Below the pieces are notes generated by a model, which saw only the letters and a program-made list of their open reading frames with translations, had not been told where the DNA came from and searched no databases. Below, in pieces: positions 37,211-50,199 of a stretch of 64,000 bases of DNA. Origin of the DNA: Marsupella aquatica (lineage: Eukaryota > Marchantiophyta). The stretch spans positions 21,452,001 to 21,516,000 of the forward strand of contig OZ316897.1 in NCBI GenBank assembly GCA_973895155.1, written 5' to 3'. Every line of letters starts with the position of its first letter. Position 1 is the stretch's first letter. A program made the position numbers and the translations under genes.

Positions 37211-37500
37211 GAAACAATGACTATTAATCAGGTCTTTTTAACAAAACAATGACGCAATTGTTCTCGTCTTTCCAGACACGTCACAACGGACATTTTGGTC
37301 ACGGTCCTTTTGGACAAATGACGCTAAAAACATGTGGTCATTTCATACTATCCTAAATGACCGTTTTTATGATATGGTCATAAATGTTGAACGGTCCAAA
37401 ATGACGACACAAATCACCATCGACGGTCAATTGCCGTTGACCGTCGATGGTCCCCGTACCCAATCACACAATGACACATGGCAATAAAAAAACAAATAAC

Positions 37501-37650
37501 ATTGGTCATTTTGGACTTGTCCAAAATGACGTACATTATATAACAAATCAAATAGTGACACGTGGTTCAAAGAGGATTCACCATTTGGCAATATATTTGG
37601 GTCATTTTGGACGTGTCCAAAATGACTACAGTATAAACAAGTCATATTGA
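37501..37650. repeat. Subterminal palindromic repeats of the CACTA left end
   Basis: Two perfect 12-base inverted repeats GTCATTTTGGAC separated by 2 bases lie at 37505-37530 and 37601-37626, 96 bp apart, each followed by GACACGTGGTTCAA. Single arms occur throughout 37250-37910 and again near 54793 at the other end. Such repeats are TNPA binding sites in known En/Spm elements; binding here is inferred. Confidence 0.75.
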
Positions 37651-38264
37651 GACACGTGGTTCAATTGGGAGAAGACACGTAAAGATACACATTAGTCATT
37701 AATGACATGTCTTGAATGACATAAAGTGAGTCATAGTGGACTTGTTTATAATGACCATGAGAAAAGTCATTGTATATATCATTCTTTGAATCATTTAGTC
37801 TATGTCTTTAATGACCAGAGTTGAGTCATATTGGTCACAAAGATAGTTGTGAATAATGACCATTACATCAGTCATTCTAGCCAGTCATTTAATCATTCAA
37901 GCCAGTCATTCAGACGAAGTATTCAATGATTTGGAGAAATTCAAATTTAAGTGATCATGATAGATAAAACTTGATGTCAATCAAAAATCATACATTACAA
38001 AACCATTCAATAGAGTTGCTAAATGAAAACTTAAAGAAACATTCGATATATATCACAAATCCAATTGATATTCATACAAGATACCTTCATAAGTCTCACG
38101 GTAAATATTGAACTCAATGCAAATTTATGAAACAAAATTACATTGACATCAATAATATTAGATTGTCAATTGTTACAACCTGACATACCAATCACTCTGC
38201 ATGTTTATAGAAAAATAGAGTTGTCATTCTATCATGTCTATTGTTTCTTGATAGAGTGCTATTT

Positions 38265-41200
38265 CTATTGCTTCTTAAGCAATCTAGAGTTCCATAGGGC
38301 ATTCATCCCTTTCACATCAGATAATTTAGACTGGTTCTCCCCTGAATTGGCAAATGGCAATGCCACATCTACAAACACTTCAATCACACGCACTCGCAAG
38401 AAAGGGCTTTCAAAATCTGCACAATGAAACTTATCTTCTCCTGGCAGCCTTGTCACCTCACCTTCTGCCACTATCATGGAATTGTCCACAACGCTCTTCA
38501 TCTTCACCAAATCTCCTCTTGCAAACTGTGAACAACACATTTTGTTAAAAATGCAATAAACAGAAATTGAAAGATAGAAGAACACTCAAATCAAACACAC
38601 ATTTACCTTTGCAACGGGGTTAGGAGACTGCATTGGTTTCTTCTGTGCAGGTGATGCATTTGCTGAGGATCCTTTCTTCCTTTTCTTCTTTCCCTTTCTA
38701 GTTGATGGAGTGTCATCCTGTTCACTTGGAATGGGAGTTTCTTTTGGCAACTCAGATGATTCTGGGGTTACATCTGGTGTCAACTGAGTCGACTTATCCT
38801 CTGGCAACTGAAAGGCATCTGAAATGGCTTCTTTGGGCAACTTAGATGGCAAAAGGTTCACTTCCAATTCAGTTTGCTTTAGAGTACTGTTAGCTGTGTC
38901 AGTTGGTCTTCCCTGCGACACAGGAGGCTCCCCTAAAGATGCTGTCATAAAACACACACAAAAGAAATACATAAACAAACATGTATACACCAACAACATA
39001 TAATCACACTAAAAACATGCAAGAACATTATAAACATGCAATGACATATACACATCACAATAATTACATTGAATGGACAGTGTATACATGATAGAGAATT
39101 TTACCTTCATTATCGCCTGAAAAAGTAAGAGATCGCTTTCTACTACCTTGTTTGGTAGTTGTAGTCAACTTACTGTGACTAGGCACAACTGTTGGAACTT
39201 GTGCATTACTGGGGTGATGTGCCATCCACATAGTCATCATGTTTGTCAACTCCCTCACAGTGCCTTTCAACTCAGCGACATCCAATTTCACAGCCCCAAT
39301 GGCAGTGATCTCTTCTTTTGAATGTGGGGTCTGTAAATGAACCACAAACCAACACAACAGTCTCACTGTCAAACTTACAAACGACACAACACTGGCTCTG
39401 TCAAATGGAGAATGATGTACAAATCAAATTGGTATGACAATACTCACAGCTGATCCATGTCTGTTTCCTTGCCCCAGTAAGCTAGCACTTTTACCCTCCC
39501 CACTTGGCAATGATGGGCTCACCTTTGCTCCCACAAAACTACCAGTCTGACCTTCTGCACTTGCCAATGATGGGCTCATTGTCACCTTTGGCAATGAACC
39601 CTGACTACCATGGTTTTCTTTTAGGTCAGATATACCTGGGCTTGATCCTCTCTTCTGCTTCTGTTCAAACACACAATGAATGAGAAATCATAGAGTTTGT
39701 TTTCATCAAGATTCACAAACAAGACAGAATTGATAGTGAAAATGATAGACAATTTACCATTCTCTTTGCTGCTGCAGCATGCCCTCCCCTTCCAAAGTGA
39801 GAGGTATCTTGCACTCGTGCTCTTTTATCAGTCATCTGTTTACTCAAAGATATCAATGCTGGACTGGTAAAATGAGATACCAAAGCTGCCCATTTCTTTG
39901 GATCAACACCAGATGGCCCAGGTTTGGTTGGATCCTCATTGCAAACTTTCTTCCAATAAACATGCATTTTATGGCGCTCTCTCTTCAATATGCCACGACA
40001 ATGACTCTGGAATTTGGTGTTAATAAATTCCCCACCCACATACTCCCACTCAGCTGCCATGTTATTCCACACTGTGGTTGTATGAACTTGTGGATGATCA
40101 GTCCATTTTGGCTTTGATACATCAAAGACTCTGAGTACGTTGCCACGAAGTTCCTCCAGCCAGTATTGTTTGTTGCCATCAGAATCATCAATATCATTGT
40201 CATAAATCTGCATTTCACAGACAATGTCAGATCATAACTCTGGAATTTATGCAGAGTCCAGGTTTTATACACACAACAACAGAGAGGATCAGATTTGTCT
40301 AAATCTACAAACAAGTACAATACTCACTTTAATGTGTTTGGGCACCTCTCCGCAATCCCTTCGTTGTTTGGCAGTATTATCAAACTGCTTCTTAGCATGC
40401 CTTCGTTCCCTGCGCATCTCAGAGGCCCCTCCTGCAATGCACACACATGCATTCAATCAAAAAATATGTACATGATTGAAAAGTTGAGCAAATGTACTTG
40501 CATATGCATGACAAGCAGGTTGTGTATTACCTGAAGATCCTCTGGAATGTAGTACATCAGATTGACCTGATCTGCCTTCAGATGCTGATGGAACCACTAA
40601 ACAAACACACAACACCAAAGCACTTCAATTAATTTCATTTCCAAGTAGAATATCAACTTCCAAACACACCTGAAAAGTAGGACAGTACAATCCACTCACT
40701 TTCATATAAGAGTCCAGTGTCTGGGTCTTTCCAACATCTCACTAGCCCACCTCCACCAGGCCCAGTCTTCTTAGGACCACGATTTTGTTTCTGTACCTAC
40801 ATCATGGACAACGTAAGCATATCAACATATAATTTGAAAAAGGGACAAGGATCCCTTCCTATTAGGATGATGAAGTTCAAGCATTACCTGTTGTGCACTC
40901 TCTGGTTCTGACCCTCCAATGTCAGAATCCTCAGTGTCATACTCAGAAGGAGAACCATAGCCATCATCACCAAACTCTGCCATGTTCACCTTGGTAACTT
41001 CTGATAGTCTAGAGCTCCTCCTCTTTGGCAATGTTTCAGTTGAAGTACCTTTCACCAAAGCAGGCTTTCCTCTCTCTCGTTGTACATGTGTGGTTGGGCC
41101 TCTAAGGAACAAAGCAATCATCAACATACACCAATGCAGATCAAACATACATGCAAAATGAATCTACAACACCGTAACACTAGTATGAGACCAATCTGGA

Positions 41201-41407
41201 ATATGAAAACAGAACATGAACTTGACAACTCCATCTACTGAATCAAATTTGCAATAGACATATCAACACAGACATCAGCTTGCAGTCTGGCCCCAGTCCT
41301 AGATCACGCATAATTCTGACATTATGCTCTATGTTCCGATTTCGGGCCTCCTCATAAGGATTCACAGAATGTGACAACCCTTGCAATCTTCCTTTCACAG
41401 GCTGCAT
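38265..41407 (-). CDS. CACTA TNP1/TNPA-like protein, about ten exons
   Basis: TNPA-like proteins bind subterminal repeats and bring the ends together. Exon 1 (ATG 41407) encodes NPYEEARNRNIEHNVRIMRD, the usual start of plant CACTA second proteins (YE..R..RI..N...). Further exons have GT-AG sites: 41117-40888 (acidic, SPSEYDTEDSDIGG); about 40800 (VRCWKDPDTGLLYE); about 40590; about 40430 (MRRERRHAKKQF); 40210-39760, a Transposase_24-like domain (WKKVCNEDPTKPGPS, KWAALVSHFTSPALISLSKQ, then RARVQDTSHFGRGGHA); 39664-39450; 39330-39110; 38940-38612 (Lys-rich); and 38528-38265. The last exon fits the TNP1 (Transposase_23) domain (IVAEGEVTRLP, VRVIEVFVDVALPF). Exon edges are read by eye. It lies only 99 bases downstream of the transposase stop, so the two may come from one alternatively spliced transcript, as in En/Spm. 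Confidence 0.75.
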
Positions 41408-41505
41408 TCACCAACTGCACAAATGGGTAAACCATTAGTCTGATTTCATAAATAGTCCATACATGTAGTCCATCTATGGACTTCACACACCTAGCTAAAA
41501 CCTAT

Positions 41506-44500
41506 TCACTGCTTAGGCCTGCCCTTTCTTGCAGATCCCTCTGCATCTCTGCCTCGTTTGGGACCAGTACTTGGTCCTGGATTTTCTCTGGACCTACAGG
41601 CCTTAGCCAATTCGATGTGTAATTTGGCATTGTTTTCCATTGTAGCATGGAAATCAACGTCTGTGTAATCACCTAACACCCTTGTGGACCTGGATTCTTT
41701 GTGGAGGATTGTTCTCCATGCTATCCCCTTCTCATTGGGGTGGAAGAAAACCTGCTCCACTTGCTTTGGGAAAACGTAATCCATTTTCTTGGACACACCC
41801 AGTTCTCTATGGAAATTCACCTGCCAAAGACCAGACTTGGTATACCTCATACTGGCAGAGGATTTAGGAGTCCATGATGGATCTGCCCATTTCCCTTTGA
41901 AAAGAATCACCTCTTTCCTCAAGCTGCCATAATTCAGTACCAAGATATCTGTCAAGGCCCCTACATACTGTACAGATTCTTCTATGGTTGCACCAGACCT
42001 GTCCACTCGCTTCTCAGTGAATGTAGAAGCCATCCCAGAATCAAAAGTGCTGAAAGCACCAGAATCACAATCACTCAAACACCCCAAGGATGGAATAGTC
42101 CTCCAATGGTGCCCATAGGCTCTACATGCCCTATACAGTCGTGCCTTCAAACTAGGTGGTGTGGAGTATGCAGATAGTAATGACCGCTCAGACTCTTTCT
42201 CAAAATTATGGGTATTGACTAATGTTTGAAACCATTCCCTGAAAGGTGGCAATTCTTGGCAGTCTACGGGAAATTCCACTGGTTTTCTTCGATTGGCAGG
42301 CTTCCTCATCCACTCCTTCCGGAAATCCACTATTCGTTTGGTAACAGTCTCATTGGTAGCATCATATATCCTGCATGGCAACAACAACACTGAAGACATT
42401 AGTGCACGATCCACCATGAATATACAAACACAATGGGGCAACATAATTATGATCCATATGCCTAAGGATAGGAGAGTTTCTAGGGTTTATGTACCTGTAC
42501 CATGGAGCCACTGTCTCTTCATTCTCTAATATATAATGATGCATGGCCATCATTTCAGACCAATCCAAAGTTATCGCCTTTGCAGCCCCTTCCAAAACAA
42601 TGCCTGCAATGCCAGCATCCTCCTCCAACTCCCAGGTTCGTTTTCCCTCTCCCTTTGCATCAATCATGTATTCAGAAAGAAATCCCAAAGACTCATCTAA
42701 TACATAGCCTTCAGCCATAGAAGCCTCTGGACGTGCCTTGTTTCGTACATAACCCTTCAATACCTTCAGGTTCCTCTCTATTGGGTACATCCATCTGCCT
42801 GTAACTGGGCCACACAAGTCTAATTCCTCCACTAGGTGAATCATTAAATGGGTCATGACATCAAAGAAGCTTGGTGGAAAATGGATTTCCAAAATGCAGA
42901 GAGTGAATGCAACATCCATCATCAAATTCTCATACATTGAAGGGTCCCACACCTTCGTACAGATCTGGCGATAGATATTGCTCACCCCAGCTATGGCCAA
43001 GCGAACCCCTTCATCAAGTAATCCCATTGTTGCCAGAGGGAGAATCTGTTGCATGAGTTGGTGGAAATCATGTGATTTCAACCCAGAGAGTTTCTTGGAT
43101 TTTGTAACACACTTTGCCAAAGAACTTGAAAAACCAGTGGGCCCTTTCAAGGTCAATAAAACCTCCAAGAACCTTGTTCTTTCCTTCTTGCTCAGGCAAT
43201 ATGGGGCTGGGGGCATCAACAATTTGTCATCCTTACGCTTGGGAGCTGGATTGGGTACAAGCCATAGGTGTTGGCGCACCTGTAAGAGCTTCATGTCTTC
43301 TCTCACAGAAGGAGTGTCCTTGGTCCCAATGATAGTGTGCACAATGTTGTGTGCAAGATTCTTCTCACAGTGCATGGGATCTAGACAATGGTTAATGAGT
43401 AGTTTCTGCAGTGGACACACAATTCAGAAATTAGGGCATTGAATACAACTTTTGGCATCACTGGGCAGTAGTTTGTGCAGTGGACACAATTCAGAAATTA
43501 GTGCATTGAATACAACAATTACAAAATCTGGGCTACAGGAAGTATATGAAGAGAATATATTTCAAAGTCATATGAAGAGATTGCAGAAATTCATTGTAGT
43601 AGTATGGAGTCTTACATTCCAATAGGGCAACTTGTACAGACCAGTAGCCCTCTTCACTCCATGCACCTTTATGGGGCATTTCTCATCCTCAACCTTGGTT
43701 CCTCCCTTCTTCAAATATTCTGTTGTCTCGTCTCCCCACTTCTTTCTATCAGAGCTTGTCATTCTACACGGTGCAGGTCGACTCTCAATTGCACCATCAA
43801 AGTATTGTGCACTATCTGGTCTACGAAAAAGATGCCTTGCTGCTAACCATCGACGGTGGCCACTGTACTCTAATTTCTGCAAGTGCTTAGAACCACGTGC
43901 CACACATTCTGGCCCACAGATGACACATCCTTTGTATCCAGAGTGTTGTTGTCCAGATATTAAACCATATGCAGGGTAATCATTGATTGTCCACAATAGC
44001 ACAGCCCTAAGGTTGAAGTGTTGAGACAATCTTGGGCGTGGCAATTTGTCAAAGCAGGGCACTCCTTTCTTCCACAACAGCTCCAACTCCTCATAGAATG
44101 GGCCCAATATTATGTCTAGCTGTTCCTCTGTTACTGAATCAGGTCCTGGAATCAGCATAGCTAGCATGACAAAGAACTTCTTGGTGGTAAGCCAAGGAGG
44201 TAAATTGTAATTCAACAACAGTATTGGCCAGGTAGACCAAGCTGTGGAATTATTCCCAAAGGGATTCACCCCATCAAGTGCCAACCCAAATCGCACATTC
44301 CTTGGTTCAGCTGCAAATTCCCGATCAATATTTGTATCCACATGCTTCCAAGCCTTTGAATCTGCTGCGTGCCGAACCATGTTGTCTGTGCTTCTATTCT
44401 CATGATGCCAAGTCATGAGTTTAGATGTACCAGCAATGGCATACAATCTCTTCAACCTGGGAATTATAGGGAAATACCGCACTACCTTCCTTGCCTGTAA

Positions 44501-45475
44501 TGAATTCCCCACTCTCTTCATCTTGGGCTGCTGACACACTGAACAGTTTTCTAACTTGGCATTCTCACCCCTAAAGAGCATACAACCTTTCTCACAGACA
44601 GGGATTCTCTCATAATCCAAGCCAAGCTTTCTCAATAGCTGCTTTGCAGCATATAAGTTCTTGGGCAGATTATGCTCTGTAGGCATACCATGCTCCCCCA
44701 TCAAAGACAACAATGCATTCACTCCTTTGTTTGAGAATCCATGGCCATGACAGATGTTCAGCAGAAGCAACATGAATGACACAACATCTATTTTGCTGCC
44801 TGGGAACAAAGGTTGCATTGCTGCATCTAAAGATAACTGTGCAGGATCAGTCTCCACAGGAGTTTTGGAGGTTTCAAGGGGGTTTACAGGATGGGCACCT
44901 CCTTCACTCTCATCATCCCCAAGTACAAAATCCAAGTCAAAACGGTCCTGATCATCTAGCTCATGCTCAGGGGATTCTTCACTGGTTCTCAGCAACGTTT
45001 CTTCCAGTAGAGCCCTGATATGTTCTTCGACATCTATAGTTGGATGTTCTTGAACATCCACAGTTGGATACTCTGGAACATCTACAAATAAATGTTCTTC
45101 AACATCTACAGTTGGCTGTTGTGCACAGGTTGCCTGCTGAAGGTTTGCTACCCTCAATGCCTCAGGGCCATGTTGTGACATGTAGTCAGCACCCCACTCT
45201 TCATCAGAAGAGTCCTGTCCCTCTCCCACCCACACTCGACATGCAGGGTACCGACCATGTTTAATAAGGTGCAGTCTAGCAGTATTCCGATTAGTCCTAT
45301 AATTCCCTTTGCAGTTCACACAAGGGCAGTACATCTTATGGTCCCCACTCTTGTGGCAGGCCTTCTGTTCTCGAACCCACAAAGCATCATCACGATGTTG
45401 TACTCTAGCTGGATGGAAGAGCGGCAACTTTGGAGTTCTACCCACACCTAACGTATTCTGTGGCAATTGTGCCAT
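41506..45475 (-). CDS. CACTA TNP2-type transposase (TNPD), three exons, intact
   Basis: Exons 45475-43616, 43405-42495 and 42370-41506 join in frame (1860+911+865 nt) to about 1211 aa. Splice sites are AAT/GTAAGA, CTGCAG/AAACTA, ACAG/GTACAT and TGCAG/GATATA. Residues about 45-80 form the Cys/His transposase-associated domain (MYCPCVNCKGNYRTNRNTAR, LHLIKHG). Residues about 200-640 match Transposase_21/tnp2: RHAADSKAWKHVDTNI, EPRNVRFGLALDGVNPFGNN, STWPILLLNYNLPPW, LLWTINDYPAYGLISG, then CLDPMHCEKN across the exon 2 start. Exon 2 carries DUF4218 (EIHFPPSFFDVMTHLMIHLV, then GPVTGRWMYPIERNLKVLKG). Exon 3 carries DUF4216-like sequence (VLNYGSLRKEVILFKGKWAD) and a basic tail. Full length with no stops, so likely functional. 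Confidence 0.92.
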
Positions 45476-46072
45476 GCTAGCTTGATTGAAATTGTATTCA
45501 AACTATGATTTTCAAACTGAATCAGAGTGACATGCATACAAAATTGGGCCTACCGTCACAGTTGTACAACCGATGCCAACCACAGTCCAATTGCTCAAAC
45601 CCACAGAGCCCAGTTTCTCAAATCCACTGTAGTAGGGCACCTTCTCCTTGCATACAAATAGAGCATCACATACAGTGTCATCATAATGATACTATGAACG
45701 TAAATCTCTGTGCCTTCATCATTTCCAGTATTTGTTTGCCTATTAGGAATGTGAGCAGACAGGTCTGGAATAAGTAACGTTTGTGACACCAGTGACAAAT
45801 TTACAAGTGAAGTTTAGACATCAATATGGAGGAAAGTCACACTCAAAGTACATGCTTGAAAATCAGAATCCTACCCTGGAAAAGATAATAAAGTTGATTT
45901 CTCAAAATTAATTGCCTCAATCCGCAATGCACTGTCGTAGAGTGTGTATACATGAGGAGTTCATCAAACTGCATATAAATAGTCCACATGTTTTAGCACT
46001 CTGAAAATTGTTTAAATCCACGTGAAACCATGAAAAAGCTCTATCTCAAGTTTGTGTTCGATCCAGCCTCAA
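45476..46072. other. Spacer between the PHD gene and the transposase
   Basis: This spacer would hold the transposase promoter and 5' UTR if the genes are separate units. No obvious TATA box or ORF was found. Confidence 0.4.
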
Positions 46073-46732
46073 TCAAATCCAAGATATGTGGCTCCTAGCA
46101 GGAGTGCCTAGTGTAGGGTCAATGTCATGGTCAGGACAGTAAAACATCCCCTTCTTGGGCTGCCCATGCGCTGAGTGATCCCAAATTGTTCGATCATGGG
46201 CAAATCCCCTCTGCTGGATAAACAACAAGCAGTCCTTGTGCCATGCCTTAGGACACCTCATGCACTGAACCAAAAAGCCATTAGCCCCATCATTGGGCCC
46301 CTGTCCACAAGTAAGACAAATATGGAGTCCACATGATGCTGTGCTAGGAACCAAACACTGCCGACAGTAAAACCGGGCACAGAGAGGGTTTGGACATTTT
46401 CTTACCTCTTCACCAATTTTTCCAGACACATGACACTTAAAGCAAGAATGTTCATCATTCTTGCAATCAACACAAAGCCATTCTCCAACATGGCCATCAG
46501 CCAGGGATATAGTTGGGCATAGCCATTGCTGACCCAAAGGACAGGAAACATTCTTATGGAAATGTCGGTGGCAAGGCCCATCACAAACAATGAGATCCCC
46601 TCCCTCATCACAAATCGCACATACATGTGGACTATTCTGGTTAATCTCAATGTCTGAATATAAGGACAATTGAGGTGCTTGAGAGGATTCACCTCTGCAA
46701 CGATTCATGGCCTTCTGCTTATTGCGAGCCAT
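46073..46732 (-). CDS. EDM2-like multi-PHD-finger protein carried by the CACTA element
   Basis: This 219-aa ORF starts at ATG 46732. PHD 1 spans about residues 37-90 (HVCAICDEGGDLIVCDGPCH, RHFH, EWLCVDCKNDEHSC). An extended PHD follows (CFKCHVSGKIGEEVRKCPNP, LCARFYCRQCL), then a third Cys/His finger (CLTCGQGPNDGANGFLVQCM, RCPKAWHKDCL, MFYCPDHDIDP). It ends GTPARSHISW. The order of fingers and the tail (YC..HDID..LGTP.R.HI) resemble the PHD module of plant EDM2, a chromatin regulator involved in silencing-associated heterochromatin inside genes and transposons. All Cys and His ligands appear kept. The other EDM2 domains are absent. It is on the same strand as the transposase and upstream of it. 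It is probably a captured host module; a 5' exon cannot be ruled out. Confidence 0.8.
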   Translation of the reverse strand: MARNKQKAMNRCRGESSQAPQLSLYSDIEINQNSPHVCAICDEGGDLIVCDGPCHRHFHKNVSCPLGQQWLCPTISLADGHVGEWLCVDCKNDEHSCFKCHVSGKIGEEVRKCPNPLCARFYCRQCLVPSTASCGLHICLTCGQGPNDGANGFLVQCMRCPKAWHKDCLLFIQQRGFAHDRTIWDHSAHGQPKKGMFYCPDHDIDPTLGTPARSHISWI

Positions 46733-46744
46733 GGTCCTGCACAC

Positions 46745-49700
46745 TCAGACCTACATCAGATTGTGAAACACGAAGGAATAACAGGGTGCAGCATGACACA
46801 AAGGAATGAGGGTGCAGCATAAAATATGACATGTAACCACAAGGGTGCAGCATAAACCAATGCTTTATGGATGGCAAAGCATTTAGGGCTGAGCAGAGCC
46901 CTAACCTTGGCCTATGATTGGAAGCAATCACAAATATTGCAACCTGTATGCCTTCGCTTGCTGTACAGCAGTGCTCACTCACCCTGCCTTTTTAAAATCT
47001 GTAAGGGCAACACAGAACAAATAGCAATTGAGTTTCAGCAAAGCATTCATTTGGCTCTCAGGTTTTAAAATGGACAAACAAACACAACGATGTGCACAAC
47101 AAAGCACAGAGAGCAACAAAACTCCAGCAAACTGGGACTCAGGCAAGAGACACGAATTTTAGCAGCAAAATCAAATCAAGATAATTCGGACCTGTAAGTT
47201 CAACATGCAGTGCTCACTCACCCTGCCCTTTTTTAAATCTGTAAAAACCAAGTTTTATTGCGTGCCTTCTACATCTTAAGCTGCTGCACACATCTGTTAC
47301 AGAACCATAAGTTGCTTTACTCTCAACAAGCTAGCTGCTGGTCCACCCACTTTTTCAAAAGCTGCACCGTACTCTATCTTCGTGCAGTCGTGGCATTACC
47401 GGGCTGCTGTCAGAGACCCTTACAAAGAATTTAAAATTGACCAAGCTGATTTTAGTTTAGTTTCGTCTAGTTTGCAGACCAAAGGAAATAATGTGGCTGT
47501 ATTCATGGAGTTGTATTCATTGCTGTGTATGGATGTTGTGTGAACGTCAGACAGTTAGCTGTAAATTACCATAGTTGAAGAGCAAGGCTTGTACAAAAGC
47601 CACTGAGGAATTCTCTGAGGTGGCACAGCAGTTGGCAAACCATACACAAAACTCTGAAACTTTTTGGCAACAGAATTCTACAGAGTCGTTGCCGGAATCC
47701 AGTGAGGATTCACCATACATGCCTGCACTTCTCTTCAATAAAAAAAAGAGAAAAGAAAAGGGCTATGATACAGAGGGATGTCAAAAGAAGAGTAAGGAAA
47801 CCAATTGATTGAGGAACACAGACAGACTAAGGAAAACATCATACAATGGAAAAATAAGGACTACATTGTAATAATAAGAGATCAAGCTCACCTTGCACCA
47901 CAGAGATTGTCACGAGTCACCTCGCAGTTCCTCGCAACTTAGGTCCAGGATGACATTTCAATATGGAGGAAAGGAGTTTACTCATTTAAAACAGAGAAGG
48001 AGTGGCATCTACAGGGACTTTGGGAGCACACTCAAAAGGTTTGCGATACATCAGGTTATCTTTCTAGGTCAGACACTGCCAATAGAATTTTGAACACAAC
48101 AAACACAGCAAACACTGCCAGATATAGAATTTTGAACACAAGGGTACGGCATCCAGATTTGCCTAAACTCAATCAACTTAATAGCATATTTTTATGTTCA
48201 ATTAGGCAGCACTAAATAGAACAGCCTTTCACGCAGTCAGAATAATTGGCAATAATTGCCAGACGACAACAAGACAACAAACTGAGCTGAACATAGCAGA
48301 CAAAACAAACTGCACTCAATAGTAGACTAATACGGCAAGTAGCAATCAGAAATCAACAGCAGACAGACAGAGGACAACTCGGTCAAAACTCGGGCACTTG
48401 ATTTAGTTGTGGTAAATAGGAGAAAGCTAAGAAACAGAGAGAGAAAAAACCATTTCTTAGCAATTGGATCTGTCTGCGATCTCCGCTGCCTGATTACAAT
48501 CAAGAAGATTTTGCCAAAACAAACGATAAAGCTGAGGTGGAGTCATTCAAAGCCCAAGTCTTGATACTTCGTCAGAAGCATGATCAGTGGAGCGCTCAGC
48601 TACGGAGGCATGGGGTTTTGGAGGACGAAAGGCTTTCGCGGGCAGTGCAGGCAGCCGTTCAGGTTTGGGAAGATTTTGCCAAAACAAACAATAAAGCTTG
48701 AAGATAGTTAAATTTCTTAGGTCTCTGATAGTTAATGGAAGGTCGCAGTGGAGCCAGCATGGGACAGGGAAGGAAATGCAGGCACTTGTGATGCAATAGG
48801 CTACAGAGGGTGAGAAGGTGGACAACCAATTGAAACTCAACAAACTCAAAGAACATGTAGCGAATGGCAATAGAATAGAAGATCAGAGAACATGTAGCAA
48901 ATGGAGAGGGATAGATAGAGAAAAAACATAAGCAGAGAGCTCTGGCACACAGCAACACAGGTCCCAACACAGCACATTGCAAGTCCCAGGCTGGAGTGGA
49001 GCCGGAAGTGGAGAGCACAGAGCAACCAGGCAAATCACAACATGGGCGCCAATGGGAATAAGGTCATACCTCTTTGCAGCTCTTGACCGACCAACAGCTC
49101 CTCACCGACCAGCGCTGCTGCAACTCCTCCCTGATGTAACCTCTTGCAGCTCCCGTAGCTCCTCCCGCAGCTCCGAAGCTCCTCCCGCAGCTCCGAAGCT
49201 CCTCCCGCAGCTCTGCAACTCCTCCAACAGCTCCGCAGCTCCCGATGTAATACCTCCCGTAGCTGCCACAGCTCCTTCACGAACAGTGAGACTAGTTGCT
49301 GTCACTGCCTCCGATCCACGAGCTTCCACTGTTTTTGCCTTCCACAATGATAGGGGTCCCCAACGCGCGAATGCCTTCCCTTCCCTCCTGCAACTCAAAC
49401 ATGTGCTCGGAAGAGTGTCAAAACTCCTCCCCTCCCGCAACTCCAACCTGTGCTCCTGCAGGTCTAAATGGTGAGACCAACGCGCGAATGCCTTCCCTTC
49501 CCTCCTGCAACTCCAATCTGTGCTCCCGGGGCAAATGTGCTCGGAAGAGTGTCGCAGCTCATCCCCTCCCGCAAATCCCACCTATGCTCCCAGGGCAAAT
49601 GTGCTCGCCTTCGTTCCCTGCGCTTGGTGGAATGGAGCACAAAGCTGCGCAGCCCTAAGCCCTTGCAATGTGCACACAAAGGCATGCCAAGACATAAGCA

Positions 49701-49860
49701 CATATCGCGTTGCCCTCTCGATGTTTGTTGAGGAAAAAGGGCTCCTGTTGGTATGCAAGACCACTTGAGCGGGATAAACCTAATTGCTGGACCCCTAAAC
49801 CCCGTAAAGGTAAGGTATTTTGTTGGATGGGGATGGTGGATATTGTGGGTCATTAATTAG
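46745..49860. other. Internal CACTA region, no firm gene
   Basis: This is AT-rich to about 48.9 kb. A plus-strand stretch at 47575-47808 (EFSEVAQQLANHTQNSETFW, then PALLFNKKKRKEKG) has protein-like composition but no start or partner exon. At 49130-49270 there is a CTCCCGCAGCTCCGAAG tandem array, and at 49360-49600 repeated CGCGAATGCCTTCCCTTCC blocks. Long ORFs there are artefacts of these GC-rich repeats. Confidence 0.4.
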
Positions 49861-50199
49861 GGTTATTTTTTGAGACTAGTTAATAACAATGTAACAAAAC
49901 CCCCCCATAAGGCCCATAGATAATACCAACTAAATAAGTTAATAACAAGGTCGGGACGCCCCCATAAGGCCCTAGGGAAGGCACTGAAGGTAAATAGCTC
50001 ATAATGTCGCGACACCCCCATAAGGTCATGGCTGTTTGTGTAGGTGCCCATAACCCGCCCCTCATTTAAACCTCCTTAATGGGAGGTGAGGGTGTTGTGG
50101 ATTACATTAGTGTAATTAACTATGTACCGGCCATGTTTTTTGGGTGATAGGTTATGTCTGCAAAAAGGACCATATGCATGAACACAATTTTGGACTACC

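Noticed and set aside
37181-37950. Regular GTCATT/AATGAC spacing as a CRISPR-like array
   Set aside because: Eukaryotic CACTA subterminal repeats explain it; motifs are short, occur in both orientations and have irregular spacing.
43604-45451. Plus-strand ORFs opposite the CACTA transposase
   Set aside because: Antisense shadows of the TNP2-type exons.
49035-49658. Long overlapping ORFs rich in Ser, Pro, Arg and Ala on both strands
   Set aside because: Products of a GC-rich CTCCCGCAGCTCCGAAG array; composition only, no conserved motif.
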